Shown here: one piece after another, positions 54,883 to 64,000 of the stretch
Layout: each line of letters opens with the position of its first letter
Position numbering within the stretch: position 1 is the stretch's first letter
NCBI RefSeq assembly: GCF_011303755.1
Contig: NZ_CP049885.1
Span: 1-64,000, forward strand
Origin: Acidovorax sp. HDW3
Lineage (GTDB): Bacteria > Pseudomonadota > Gammaproteobacteria > Burkholderiales > Burkholderiaceae_C
Direction: 5' to 3'
Length of the DNA stretch: 64,000 nucleotides
The notes under the pieces: model-generated
Databases searched by the model: none
Seen by the model: the letters and a program-made list of their open reading frames with translations, nothing else
Told to the model about the DNA's origin: nothing
Translations under genes and position numbers: made by a program

Positions 54883-55075
54883 CACTCCCTCCCCCTCTGG
54901 GGGCTTATGTATGCACACATCTTTTTTGATAGCGCACAACGCTTGTTTGGCGCTGGTTTGCACTCCCTCTCCCCTTGCGGGAGAGGGTTGGGGAGAGGGG
55001 TGAATAGGCAAGGTGCTGCCAGCGCCCCCTCTCCCCCGGCCCCTCCCCCGCGAGGGGGGAGGGGAGCAAAAACCG
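54883..55075. repeat. C/G-rich palindromic repeats between the chemoreceptor gene and uvrA
   Basis: The 305-base gap from 54797 to 55101 holds no gene. Two blocks are seen: CTCCCTCCCCCTCTGGGGGC (54885-54904), and a larger inverted repeat in which CCCTCTCCCCTTGCGGGAGA (54965-54984) with its G-rich partner faces a second C-rich hairpin, CCCCTCCCCCGCGAGGGGGG (55040-55059). The family resembles the block at 14404-14565. Being between converging genes, it could act as a two-way transcription barrier. Confidence 0.7.
54921..54960 (+). repeat. Dispersed palindromic repeat, diverged copy 12
   Basis: CTTTTTTGATAGCGCACAAC is followed by GCTTGTTTGGCGCTGGTTTG. It sits inside the C/G-rich repeat block, so the two families are nested here. 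Confidence 0.6.
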
Positions 55076-55101
55076 CAGCGTGAGCAGACGGCAGGGCGCT
55101 G

Positions 55102-58032
55102 TCAAAAGGCCTGCAGCACACGCCCCAGGTAGCGCCCGGTGTGGCTCGCCGGCTGCGCCGCCACGGCCTCGGGCGTGCCCGTGGCCACCACCTGGCCGCC
55201 GCCGGCGCCGCCCTCGGGGCCCATGTCGATGAGCCAGTCGGCGGCGGCGATCACGTCCAGGTTGTGCTCGATGACGACGATGGTGTTGCCGGCGCCCCGC
55301 AGCTGCAGCAGCACCTTGAGCAGCAGGTCGATGTCGGCAAAGTGCAGGCCGGTGGTGGGCTCGTCGAGGATGTAGAGCGTGCGCCCGGTATCGCGCCGGC
55401 TCAGCTCCAGCGCCAGCTTGACGCGCTGCGCCTCGCCGCCCGAGAGCGTGGTCGCGCTCTGGCCCAGGCGGATGTAGCTCAGGCCGACGTCGCGCAGCGT
55501 CTGCAGCTTGCGCGCGATCGGCGGCTGGTCCTGGAAGAAGGCCAGGGCGTCCTCCACCGTCAGCTGCAAGATGGCGGCAATGTCCAGCCCCTTCCACTGC
55601 ACCTGCAGCGTCTCGCGGTTGTAGCGCTGGCCGTGGCAGACGTCGCAGGGCACGTACACATCGGGCAGAAAGTGCATCTCGACCTTGACCACGCCGTCGC
55701 CCTGGCAGGCTTCGCAGCGCCCGCCGGCGACGTTGAAGCTAAAGCGCCCCGGGCCGTAGCCGCGCTCCTGCGCCGCCGGCGTTTGCGCCAGCAGCTCGCG
55801 GATGGGGGTGAACAGGCCGGTGTAGGTGGCCGGGTTGCTGCGCGGCGTGCGGCCGATGGGGCTTTGATCGACGTTGATGACCTTGTCGATGCCGTCGAGC
55901 CCCTGCAGCGCCTGGCAGGGCGCGGGCTCGTCGTGCGCGCGGTGAATGTGGCGCGCCGCCGCCTTGTGCAGGGTGTCGTTGACGAGGGTGGATTTGCCCG
56001 AGCCGGAGACGCCGGTGACGCAGGTCAGCAGCCCGAGCGGAAAGTCCACCGTCACGCTGCGCAGGTTGTTGCCGCTGGCGCCGACCACGCGCAGTGCCTG
56101 CGGTGCCTGCGTGCGCCAGGGCAGGCGCGTGGGCGGGCGCGCAATGCGGCGCGCGCCGCTCAGGTACTGGCCGGTGAGCGAGGCCGGCTGCGCGCACAGC
56201 TGGCGCCAGTCGCCCTGCGCCAGCACGCGCCCGCCGTGCACGCCGGCGCCCGGGCCCATGTCGATGCAGTGGTCGGCGGCGCGGATCATGTCCTCGTCGT
56301 GCTCGACGACGATGACGCTGTTGCCCAGGTCGCGCAGGCGCGTCAGGGTGGCGATCAGCCGGTCGTTGTCCCTCTGGTGCAGGCCGATGCTGGGCTCGTC
56401 GAGCACGTACATCACGCCCGTCAGGCCCGAGCCGATCTGGCTCGCCAGGCGGATGCGCTGCGCCTCGCCGCCCGAGAGGGTTTCGGCGCTGCGTTCGAGG
56501 CTGAGGTAAGACAGGCCGACGTCGTTCAAAAACCCCAGGCGCGCGGCGATCTCGTGCACCACCTTGGCGGCGATCTCGGCCTTGGCGCCCTGCAGCTGCA
56601 GCTGGCCGAACCAGGCCAGGGCGTCGGCCAGGGTCATGTGGTTGATGGCGTGCAGGCTGCGCGCCTGCGCCCCGTCGCCCACCTGCACGTGGCGCGCCGG
56701 GCGGCACAGGCGTGCGCCGGCGCATTCCGGGCAGGGCTGCTGGCTGCGGTAGCGCGCCAGGTCTTCGCGCACCACGGCGGAGGTGGTTTCCTGGTAGCGG
56801 CGCGCCATATTGGGCAGGATGCCCTCGAACGGATGCGCCTTGGTGACCGCCTGGCCCTTGCGGCTGCCGCTGTCGAGCAGGTAGGTAAAGGCAATCTGCT
56901 CCTGGCCCGAGCCGTACAGCACCACCTGCTGCACCAGCGCCGGCAGCTGCTCGAACGGCATCTCGATGTCAACGCCGTAGTGCGCCGCCAGGCTTTGCAG
57001 CAGCGAAAAATAAAAGCCGTTGCGCCGGTCCCAGCCCTTGATGGCGCCGCCCGCCAGGCTCAGGCTGGGGAAGGCGACGACGCGCGCGGCGTCGAACACC
57101 TCCTGCTGGCCCAGGCCGTCGCAGGCCGGGCAGGCGCCGCTGGGCGAGTTGAAGGAAAACAGGCGCGGCTCCAGCTCCGGCAGGCTGTAGTTGCACTGCG
57201 GGCAGGCGAAGCGGCTGGAGAACAGGTGCTCGCGGCCGCTGTCCATCTCCAGCACCAGCACGCGGCCCGAGCCCTCGGCGGCGCCCACGCGCAGCACCGC
57301 CTCCACGCTCTCGGCCAGGCGCTGGGCGATGTCGGCGCGCACCTTGACGCGGTCGATGACGACGTCGATGTCGTGCTTCTCGGTTTTTTTGAGTGCCGGC
57401 AGCGCGTCGTGGGCATACATCTGGCCGTCGATGCGAAAGCGCACATAGCCCTGCGCCTGCAGCTGTGCCAGCTGCTCGGTGAATTCGCCTTTCTTCTGCC
57501 GCGCCAGCGGCGCCAGCAGCATCAGGCGCGTGTCCTCGGGCAGCGCCAGCAGCGCGTCCACCATCTGGCTCACGGTCTGCGCTGCCAGTGCCACGCCATG
57601 CTCGGGGCAGTGCGGCGTGCCGGCGCGGGCAAAGAGCAGGCGCAGGTAGTCGTGGATCTCGGTCACCGTGCCCACGGTGGAGCGCGGGTTGTGGCTGGTG
57701 GCCTTTTGCTCGATGGCGATGGCGGGCGACAGGCCCTCGATCAAGTCCACATCGGGTTTATCGAGCCGCCCGAGGAACTGGCGCGCGTAGCTCGAGAGGC
57801 TCTCCACATAGCGGCGCTGGCCCTCGGCGTACAGCGTGTCGAACGCCAGGCTCGATTTGCCCGAGCCCGACAGCCCGGTGATGACGACCAGCTGCTGGCG
57901 CGGAATGTCCAGGTCGATGTTGTGCAGGTTGTGCGTGCGCGCGCCACGGATGCTGATGTGCGGCGTGCGCAGCACCTCGGACAGGGGGCGGCCCGCGTTT
58001 TCGTCTTCGGCGGCGGATGCAGTCTCGGCCAT
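55102..58032 (-). CDS. uvrA: Excinuclease ABC subunit UvrA
   Basis: Damage recognition in nucleotide excision repair. The 976-residue protein has two ABC ATPase modules: Walker [10 protein letters not shown] at 53-61 and GVSGSGKST in the second half, with signatures [12 protein letters not shown] and [12 protein letters not shown]. Zinc-binding Cys pairs lie in [18 protein letters not shown] and [14 protein letters not shown]. The length is normal plus a short N-terminal tail. No LexA-type CTGT-N8-ACAG site was seen upstream, unlike recA and dinG here. It is divergent from the MFS gene. Confidence 0.97.
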   Translation of the reverse strand: MAETASAAEDENAGRPLSEVLRTPHISIRGARTHNLHNIDLDIPRQQLVVITGLSGSGKSSLAFDTLYAEGQRRYVESLSSYARQFLGRLDKPDVDLIEGLSPAIAIEQKATSHNPRSTVGTVTEIHDYLRLLFARAGTPHCPEHGVALAAQTVSQMVDALLALPEDTRLMLLAPLARQKKGEFTEQLAQLQAQGYVRFRIDGQMYAHDALPALKKTEKHDIDVVIDRVKVRADIAQRLAESVEAVLRVGAAEGSGRVLVLEMDSGREHLFSSRFACPQCNYSLPELEPRLFSFNSPSGACPACDGLGQQEVFDAARVVAFPSLSLAGGAIKGWDRRNGFYFSLLQSLAAHYGVDIEMPFEQLPALVQQVVLYGSGQEQIAFTYLLDSGSRKGQAVTKAHPFEGILPNMARRYQETTSAVVREDLARYRSQQPCPECAGARLCRPARHVQVGDGAQARSLHAINHMTLADALAWFGQLQLQGAKAEIAAKVVHEIAARLGFLNDVGLSYLSLERSAETLSGGEAQRIRLASQIGSGLTGVMYVLDEPSIGLHQRDNDRLIATLTRLRDLGNSVIVVEHDEDMIRAADHCIDMGPGAGVHGGRVLAQGDWRQLCAQPASLTGQYLSGARRIARPPTRLPWRTQAPQALRVVGASGNNLRSVTVDFPLGLLTCVTGVSGSGKSTLVNDTLHKAAARHIHRAHDEPAPCQALQGLDGIDKVINVDQSPIGRTPRSNPATYTGLFTPIRELLAQTPAAQERGYGPGRFSFNVAGGRCEACQGDGVVKVEMHFLPDVYVPCDVCHGQRYNRETLQVQWKGLDIAAILQLTVEDALAFFQDQPPIARKLQTLRDVGLSYIRLGQSATTLSGGEAQRVKLALELSRRDTGRTLYILDEPTTGLHFADIDLLLKVLLQLRGAGNTIVVIEHNLDVIAAADWLIDMGPEGGAGGGQVVATGTPEAVAAQPASHTGRYLGRVLQAF

Positions 58033-58175
58033 GGTGGGCGGCGTGGAGGGTGAAACCGAGCATCATAGGGACATGGGCGCGGCGCTGCCGGCGCGCGCGT
58101 CAGCCCCGCTGCGCCCGGGAAAACCCACCCTGGGCCAAAATATCGCTTTTGCCCGACTTCCCCAGGTTCGCTGCC

Positions 58176-59426
58176 GTGTCCGATACCGCTTTTCCTGCCG
58201 CCCCACCCATTCCCCCCACCGCCCCTGCTGCCCGCATGACGCCCGCCGAGCGCCGCTCCAGCTTCGGTCTGGCGGCGATTTTTGCCATGCGCATGTTGGG
58301 CCTGTTCCTGGTGCTGCCGGTGTTCATGCTGGAGGCCGGCAAATACCCCGGAGGGGACGACGCGGCCCTGGTCGGGCTGGCCATGGGCATGTACGGCCTG
58401 ACGCAGGCGCTGCTGCAGCTGCCGCTGGGCCTGGCCTCGGACCGCTGGGGGCGCAAGCGCGTGATCGTGCTCGGGATGCTGGTGTTTGCCGCTGGCAGCC
58501 TGGTGGCGGCGCTGGCGGACTCGGTCATGGGCCTGCTCGTGGGCCGGGCGCTGCAGGGCGCGGGCGCCGTGTCGGCAGCGGTGACGGCGCTGCTGGCCGA
58601 CCAGACGCGTGAGCTGGTGCGCACCAAGGCCATGGCGCTGGTGGGTATCAGCATCGGCCTGATGTTTGCCGTCGCCCTGGTGGCGGCGCCGTTCCTGACG
58701 GCGCACATCGGCCTGTCGGGCCTGTTTTTCGTCACCATGGCGCTGGCGCTCGGCGGCGTGGCCCTGGTGCTGTGGGTGGTGCCGCCCGAGCAGCGCCAGC
58801 CCCCCACGGACGCGCGCGCCAGCCTGGCGCAGGTCTGGCGCCATGCCGACCTGCGGCGCCTGAACCTGGGCGTGTTCGCGCTGCACAGCATCCAGATGGC
58901 AATGTGGGTGGCGGTGCCGGCGCTGCTGGTGCAGGCGGGCCTGCCCAAGGCGCTGCACTGGCAGGTGTACCTGCCGGCGCTGCTGCTGGCCATCGTCGCC
59001 ATGGGGGGGCTCTTTGGCATGGAGCGGCGCGGGCGCCTGCGCGCGGCGCTGCTGCTGTCGATTGGCCTGGTGGCCCTGGTGCAGCTGGCGCTGGGGCTGT
59101 GGGCCGCTCTGGGGGCGGCGCCGTCGCTGTGGGGGCTGGGCGGCCTGCTGTTCGTGTTTTTTTGCGGCTTCAACATGCTGGAGGCGACGCAGCCGAGCCT
59201 GGTCTCGCGCATGGCGCCGGCAAGCCTGCGCGGCGCGGCGTTGGGGGCGTACAACACTTTGCAGTCGCTGGGCCTGTTTGCCGGCGGTGCCCTGGGCGGT
59301 GCGCTGGTGCACTGGGGTGGCGCGGGTGGCCTGTTTGCCGCCACCACGCTGCTGGCGCTGGCCTGGCTGGCGCTGACCTGGCCGCTGCAACCGGTGGCGC
59401 GCGGCGCCGGGCATGAACCTGTGTAA
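58176..59426 (+). CDS. MFS transporter
   Basis: A 416-residue major facilitator protein with about 12 membrane helices. The motif A-like DRWGRKRVIVLG follows helix 2, and ALQGAGAVSAAVTALLAD after helix 4 resembles drug-efflux members. Substrate unknown. GTG 58176 gives MSDTAFPAAPP; ATG 58236 (MTPAERRSSF) is an alternative just before helix 1. It lies between uvrA and ssb, a common order in this group. Confidence 0.87.
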   Translation: MSDTAFPAAPPIPPTAPAARMTPAERRSSFGLAAIFAMRMLGLFLVLPVFMLEAGKYPGGDDAALVGLAMGMYGLTQALLQLPLGLASDRWGRKRVIVLGMLVFAAGSLVAALADSVMGLLVGRALQGAGAVSAAVTALLADQTRELVRTKAMALVGISIGLMFAVALVAAPFLTAHIGLSGLFFVTMALALGGVALVLWVVPPEQRQPPTDARASLAQVWRHADLRRLNLGVFALHSIQMAMWVAVPALLVQAGLPKALHWQVYLPALLLAIVAMGGLFGMERRGRLRAALLLSIGLVALVQLALGLWAALGAAPSLWGLGGLLFVFFCGFNMLEATQPSLVSRMAPASLRGAALGAYNTLQSLGLFAGGALGGALVHWGGAGGLFAATTLLALAWLALTWPLQPVARGAGHEPV

Positions 59427-59556
59427 TCGCCCCGATGCCGGGGCGTTGCAATGCGGCTATGCTGCGCACCTGCTGCCGCGCAGGGTGCGGCATGGCATTT
59501 CTCCATCTGGCCCGGAAACTCTCCCCTGCCGTCCGGGCTACCCCTAAGGAATTTTT

Positions 59557-60111
59557 ATGGCATCCGTGAACAAGGTCATCATCGTTGGCAACCTCGGGCG
59601 CGACCCCGAGATGCGCACCTTCCCCAGCGGCGACCAGGTCGCCAACGTCACCATCGCCACCACCGACCGCTGGCGCGACAAGAACACCGGCGAGAACAAG
59701 GAGGCCACCGAGTGGCACCGCGTGGTCTTCAATGGCCGCCTGGCGGAGATCGTCGGCCAGTACCTGCGCAAGGGCAGCCAGGTGTACGTCGAAGGCAGCC
59801 TGCGCACGCGCAAGTGGACCGATCAAAGCGGCGTAGAAAAGTACAGCACCGAAATCCGTGCCGACACCATGCAGATGCTGGGCAGCCGCCAGGGTGCGGG
59901 CCAAGGCGGTGGCCAGGGCGGCTACGGCGGCGATGATGGCTACGGCGAGAGCAGCTACGAGGCCCCGCGCCGCGCCGCGCCGGTGCAGCCGCAGCAGCCG
60001 CCGCGCCCGGCGCCTGCCGCCCCGGCGGCCCGCCCGGCCCCCGCGCCCATGGCGCCGCCGCCGCGTGCTTCGGCGGACTTTGACGGCATGGACGACGACA
60101 TTCCGTTCTGA
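59557..60111 (+). CDS. ssb: Single-stranded DNA-binding protein
   Basis: A 184-residue SSB. The OB fold covers about residues 1-112 ([48 protein letters not shown]). A Gly/Gln/Pro/Ala-rich linker ends in the acidic tip DDDIPF that recruits repair partners. A strong terminator follows. Confidence 0.97.
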   Translation: MASVNKVIIVGNLGRDPEMRTFPSGDQVANVTIATTDRWRDKNTGENKEATEWHRVVFNGRLAEIVGQYLRKGSQVYVEGSLRTRKWTDQSGVEKYSTEIRADTMQMLGSRQGAGQGGGQGGYGGDDGYGESSYEAPRRAAPVQPQQPPRPAPAAPAARPAPAPMAPPPRASADFDGMDDDIPF

Positions 60112-60139
60112 GGCAGCCTTGCCTCTGCTGGATGAATCA

Positions 60140-60166
60140 ACGGGCGCCTAGGGCGCCCGTTTTTTT
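60140..60166 (+). terminator. Intrinsic terminator after ssb
   Basis: ACGGGCGCC (60140-60148) pairs with GGCGCCCGT (60152-60160), followed by T residues to 60166. A dispersed repeat comes next. Confidence 0.92.
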
Positions 60167-60183
60167 GGGGATTGTTTGCTATT

Positions 60184-60233
60184 GTTTTTATAGCTGCTCG
60201 CGCACTCTGGATAAGCGTTAGCGGCCATTTTTA
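60184..60233 (+). repeat. Dispersed palindromic repeat between ssb and recX, copy 13
   Basis: GTTTTTATAGCTGCTCGCGC is followed by ACTCTGGATAAGCGTTAGCG and GCCATTTTTA. It lies between the converging ssb and recX genes. Confidence 0.8.
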
Positions 60234-60253
60234 CTTGTTTTTTGAGGCAGGGC

Positions 60254-60715
60254 CTATGCCCCATCCTCGGCGGCGCCGTGGTTGCGCAGCAGGCGGCGCA
60301 CCACGTCGGCGCTAAAGCCGCGCGCGGCCAAAAAGCGCATCTGCCGTGCCTGCTCCGCTGGCGTGCTCGGGGGCTGGCCAAAGCGCTGCGCCCACACGGC
60401 CTGGGCGCGCTCGTATTCGCTGGCGCGCAGACCCTCGGCCTGGGCGCGCACCAGTTCTTCGCTCAGCCCTTTGCGCCGCAGCTCGTGCAGCAGGCGCTGC
60501 GTGCCCAGGCGCGGGGCGCGGCGGTGGATGAGCGACTCGGCCACCCGCGCCTCGTTGATGAAGTCCTGGGCCTGCAGCGCATCGAGTACGGCGGCCAGAT
60601 CTTCGCCCTCTTGTACGTGGCGCGCGAGCTTGGCTTGCAGCTCGGCGCGCGAGTGCTCGCGCTGCGCCAGCAGGCGCAGCGCCCGGCCTTTGAGCGAGGG
60701 GGTGGGGCCGGCCAT
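60254..60715 (-). CDS. recX: Regulatory protein RecX
   Basis: RecX binds and inhibits RecA filaments. The 153-residue helical protein has LKGRALRLLAQREHSRAEL, LDALQAQDFINEARVAESLI and FLAARGFSADVVRRLL, the three-helix RecX repeats. It starts 14 bases after the recA stop, so the two are one transcript under the recA promoter. Confidence 0.94.
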   Translation of the reverse strand: MAGPTPSLKGRALRLLAQREHSRAELQAKLARHVQEGEDLAAVLDALQAQDFINEARVAESLIHRRAPRLGTQRLLHELRRKGLSEELVRAQAEGLRASEYERAQAVWAQRFGQPPSTPAEQARQMRFLAARGFSADVVRRLLRNHGAAEDGA

Positions 60716-60729
60716 GGCTGCGTGGGTGC

Positions 60730-61809
<1,080 letters not shown>

Positions 61810-61853
61810 GGAATTGCTCCTCTTGGTGGCCATAGTAGATGGGGGCGCCAAGA

Positions 61854-61869
61854 CTGTTTTGATGCACAG
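61854..61869. promoter_or_regulatory. LexA (SOS) box of recA, gene-proximal site
   Basis: CTGTTTTGATGCACAG fits CTGT-N8-ACAG. It starts 45 bases upstream of the recA ATG and is separated by one base from the second box. Confidence 0.75.
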
Positions 61870-61870
61870 C

Positions 61871-61886
61871 CTGTACGCTTGAACAG
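61871..61886. promoter_or_regulatory. LexA (SOS) box of recA, distal site
   Basis: CTGTACGCTTGAACAG fits CTGT-N8-ACAG. On the minus strand a TAAACT -10-like hexamer (61893-61888) lies just before it, with a weak TTCCCG -35, so this box would cover the transcription start. The two boxes are 17 bases apart start to start. Confidence 0.78.
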
Positions 61887-61927
61887 TAGTTTAGAAGGGT
61901 TGTATTTTAACGGGAAGTGATTTTTTA

Positions 61928-61942
61928 GTCAGTTTGACTGAC
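61928..61942. promoter_or_regulatory. Candidate MarR operator
   Basis: GTCAGT-TTG-ACTGAC is a perfect inverted repeat with a three-base spacer, ending 11 bases before the MarR-family ATG. MarR proteins commonly bind such sites to repress themselves; it could also affect recA on the other side. Confidence 0.55.
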
Positions 61943-61953
61943 AATATGCCCCC

Positions 61954-62448
61954 ATGGATTCATCCTCCTTCCCGTTCCCGGCGTCGTCCCCTGAGGCTTG
62001 GCGTGCCACCCACCTGGGCTATCTCCTCGGCCACGCGCTGCGCCGTTTTGATGCCCGCGTGCTGCAGCTCATGGCGCACGATGCGCAGGTGCCGCTGGCG
62101 CTGTCGAACCTGGCGGCGCGTGACCAGGTCAGCGCTGCGCATGTGCACATCACGCGCCATTTGTCGCTCGCTGGGGACAGGCCCACGGTGCTGGCGCAGC
62201 GCGCGGGCATGAGCAAGCAGGCCATGGCCGATGTGATCGAGCAATGCCTGGCCTGGGGCCTGGTCACGCGCGCGCCCGACCCGCAGGATGCGCGCGCGCG
62301 CCGGGTGTGCTTCACGCCGTTGGGGCTGGAGTGGCGCCAGGCGTTTGCGCGCGCGCTGGCGCAGGCGGAGAGCGAGTTTCGCGCCGAGGTGGGGGCCGAG
62401 GTGGCCACCGTCGTGGCCCTCGGGCTGGAGGTGTACGCCAGCGGCTAA
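61954..62448 (+). CDS. MarR-family transcriptional regulator
   Basis: A 164-residue winged-helix regulator: LGYLLGHALRRFDARVLQLM dimer helix, TVLAQRAGMSKQAMADVIEQ recognition helix region, and wing residues DPQDARARRVCFT. The inducer and targets are unknown. It is divergent from recA, and a palindrome before its start suggests autoregulation. Confidence 0.88.
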   Translation: MDSSSFPFPASSPEAWRATHLGYLLGHALRRFDARVLQLMAHDAQVPLALSNLAARDQVSAAHVHITRHLSLAGDRPTVLAQRAGMSKQAMADVIEQCLAWGLVTRAPDPQDARARRVCFTPLGLEWRQAFARALAQAESEFRAEVGAEVATVVALGLEVYASG

Positions 62449-62517
62449 ATGGCGCTGCGCCCCCCCGGCAGCCACCTAAAATCGAGCATCAAACAAATAG
62501 ATACCAGGAGACACCCC

Positions 62518-63192
62518 ATGCGCATCCTCATTGCCGAAGACGACCAGGTGCTGGCCGACGGGCTGCTGCGCACCTTGCGTGCTTCGGGCGCGGTGGTCGA
62601 TCACGTCGCCAGCGGCAGCGAGGCCGATACCGCCCTGACCACCGCGCACGAATTTGATCTGCTCATCCTCGACCTGGGCCTGCCCAAGATGCACGGCCTG
62701 GAGGTCTTGAAGCGCCTGCGCGGGCGCGGCTCGGCGCTGCCGGTGCTCATCCTTACCGCCGCCGACAGCGTGGACGAGCGCGTCAAGGGCCTCGATTACG
62801 GCGCCGACGACTACATGGCCAAGCCGTTCAGTCTGCAGGAGCTCGAAGCGCGCGTGCGCGCTCTCACGCGCCGGGGCATGGGCGCCACCAGCGCCACCAT
62901 CAAGCACGGCCCGCTGGTGTACGACCAGGCCGGGCGCGTGGCCACCATCGACGGCAAGATGGTCGAGCTCTCGGCGCGCGAGCTCGGCCTGCTCGAAGTG
63001 CTGCTGCAGCGCGCGGGCCGCCTGGTGAGCAAAGACCAGCTCGTCGAGCGCCTGTGCGAGTGGGGCGAGGAGGTGAGCAACAACGCCATCGAGGTCTATA
63101 TCCACCGCCTGCGCAAAAAGATCGAGAAAGGCCCGATCCGCATCGCCACCGTGCGCGGCCTGGGTTACTGCCTGGAAAAAATTCCGGGTTAA
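62518..63192 (+). CDS. OmpR-family response regulator (TctD/QseB-like)
   Basis: A 224-residue regulator: receiver domain with ILIAEDDQ, phospho-acceptor Asp52 (LLILDLGLPKMHG) and YMAKPFS, then an OmpR winged helix (VELSARELGLLEVLLQRAGR, NAIEVYIHRLRKKI, VRGLGYCL). CAGGAGA precedes ATG 62518, and TAAAAT (62477-62482) may be a -10. The kinase gene follows after a dispersed repeat. Confidence 0.93.
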   Translation: MRILIAEDDQVLADGLLRTLRASGAVVDHVASGSEADTALTTAHEFDLLILDLGLPKMHGLEVLKRLRGRGSALPVLILTAADSVDERVKGLDYGADDYMAKPFSLQELEARVRALTRRGMGATSATIKHGPLVYDQAGRVATIDGKMVELSARELGLLEVLLQRAGRLVSKDQLVERLCEWGEEVSNNAIEVYIHRLRKKIEKGPIRIATVRGLGYCLEKIPG

Positions 63193-63198
63193 TGCTAT

Positions 63199-63246
63199 TA
63201 ATTTGGTAGCTACTCACGCTTGCCTGATAAGCGCTAGAGGCCAAAA
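63199..63246 (+). repeat. Dispersed palindromic repeat between regulator and kinase, copy 14
   Basis: TTAATTTGGTAGCTACTCAC is followed by GCTTGCCTGATAAGCGCTAG and AGGCCAAAA. The kinase start codon TTG (63249) follows directly, so the repeat occupies the place of the ribosome-binding site. Confidence 0.82.
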
Positions 63247-63248
63247 CA

Positions 63249-64000
63249 TTGAAACTCTTTCAGCGCGAGCAGCGCTCCCTGTTTGGCGAAATCCTCGACT
63301 GGATGCTGACGCCGCTGCTGCTCTTGTGGCCCGTCAGCCTGGCGCTGACCTGGCTGGTGGCGCAGAACCTGGCGAACAAGCCGTTTGACCGCGCGCTGGA
63401 GTACAACGCCCACGCCCTGGCCCAGCTCATCACGGTGCAGCGCGGGCGCGTGCAGTTCAACCTGCCGCAGCCGGCCAGCGAGATCCTGCGTGCCGATGAG
63501 TCCGACATCGTCTACTACCAGGTGCTCGGCCCCAGCGGCGGCCTGCTCTCGGGCGAGCGCGAGCTGCCGCGCCCGCCGCAGGACGCACCGCCGCAGACCA
63601 GCGAGGTGCGCCTGCGCGATGCCGAGCTGCGCGGCGTCGATCTGCGCGTGGCCGCCATCTGGGTGCGCCTGCCGCTGCCGGGCGAGCCGCTGGCGCTGGT
63701 GCAGGTGGCCGAGACGCGCGAGAAGCGCAGCATGTTGGCCACCGAGATCATCAAGGGCGTGATGCTGCCGCAGTTCGTCATCTTGCCGCTGGCGGTGCTG
63801 CTGGTGTGGCTGGCGCTGGCGCGCGGCATCCAGCCGCTCAGTCAGCTCGAAGAGCGTATCCGCGCGCGCCGCCCGGACGACCTCTCGCCGCTCGATCACA
63901 AGGCCGTGCCGCTGGAGGTGGCGCCGCTGGTGGATTCCGTCAACGACCTGCTGCGCCGCCTGGGCGACTCGATGGCGACGCAAAAGCGCTTCCTGGCCGA
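63249..64000 (+). CDS. Sensor histidine kinase with 2CSK_N domain (partial, TctE-like)
   Basis: The gene runs off the right edge; about 250 residues are seen. A membrane helix (MLTPLLLLWPVSLALTWLVA) leads into a periplasmic 2CSK_N-type domain (FDRALEYNAHALAQLITVQ, ADESDIVYYQVLGPSGGLL). A second helix (FVILPLAVLLVWLALARG) and HAMP-like IQPLSQLEERI follow, then the beginning of the HisKA region (MATQKRFLAD). I chose TTG 63249 because it gives the family-like N-terminus MKLFQREQRSLFGEIL; ATG 63301 is possible but would trim conserved residues. It is the partner of the regulator at 62518. Confidence 0.85.
   Translation, partial: MKLFQREQRSLFGEILDWMLTPLLLLWPVSLALTWLVAQNLANKPFDRALEYNAHALAQLITVQRGRVQFNLPQPASEILRADESDIVYYQVLGPSGGLLSGERELPRPPQDAPPQTSEVRLRDAELRGVDLRVAAIWVRLPLPGEPLALVQVAETREKRSMLATEIIKGVMLPQFVILPLAVLLVWLALARGIQPLSQLEERIRARRPDDLSPLDHKAVPLEVAPLVDSVNDLLRRLGDSMATQKRFLA

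Noticed and set aside
55141-58053. A 970-codon open frame on the plus strand opposite uvrA
   Set aside because: It mirrors uvrA completely and its composition (Arg, Gln, Ala, His, Val-rich) is typical of antisense frames in GC-rich DNA; uvrA is unmistakable on the other strand.
58033-58175. LexA box before uvrA
   Set aside because: uvrA is SOS-controlled in E. coli, so I looked for CTG-N10-CAG sites here; none was convincing.

Overview
The window is GC-rich bacterial chromosome from a betaproteobacterium, most likely Burkholderiales, family Comamonadaceae. This rests on gene content (metX-metW, def-fmt divergent from dprA-LysM, yajC-secD-secF, a DUF1631 protein, a tctDE-like pair ending the window) and on a short dispersed repeat of the form ATAGCTGC-TCGCGCTTG-...-AAGCGCTAG-CGGCC, which I recognise from this family from memory and not from a search. 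Most of the window is housekeeping. I saw no rRNA, tRNA, CRISPR array, transposase or phage structural gene.

Layout. 1-5977: a SAM-II riboswitch plus terminator in front of metX-metW, then a GGDEF diguanylate cyclase, an M20 peptidase and an AbrB-type membrane protein. 6051-12228: the one clear accessory island, a DNA methyltransferase (type III Mod-like), an AlbA_2/HATPase-like protein and a DEAH helicase with a C-terminal nuclease motif (Res-like). 12271-18868: an alpha/beta hydrolase, then a compact cluster ubiU-ubiV-ubiT-DGC protein-ubiX-ubiD, which reads as an oxygen-independent ubiquinone module, then acylphosphatase. 18949-24473: a DinD-like BRO-N protein divergent from dinG with a LexA box between them, then yjdM, a DnaQ-like exonuclease, a MOSC protein and yaeQ. 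24484-31069: a terminator, a 163-bp palindrome, purB, a glutathione S-transferase, a degenerate HD-GYP protein and a frameshifted glnE.

31146-38713 is a tightly overlapped run of a YhdP-like giant AsmA protein, a Nit2-type amidase, a PAS histidine kinase and a FixJ-type regulator. 38686-44083 holds an OmpA-type lipoprotein, mltA, yajC, secD and secF. 44103-52637 holds a DUF1631 protein, dprA and a LysM protein (minus strand), def, fmt, pgk and pyrF. 52826-61809 holds a chemoreceptor, uvrA, an MFS transporter, ssb, recX and recA. 61954-64000 holds a MarR regulator and an OmpR-type regulator with its 2CSK_N histidine kinase, cut by the window edge.

Shared themes. DNA repair is concentrated here (dinD-like, dinG, dprA, uvrA, ssb, recX, recA), with one LexA-type box at the dinD/dinG divide and two in tandem before recA. 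The dispersed repeat occurs at least fourteen times, mostly between genes. Three good copies lie in-frame inside coding regions (mod, res, fmt), and others form the start or stop region of a gene. Two further families are present: a C/G-rich palindrome (two loci) and the 163-bp palindrome (one locus).
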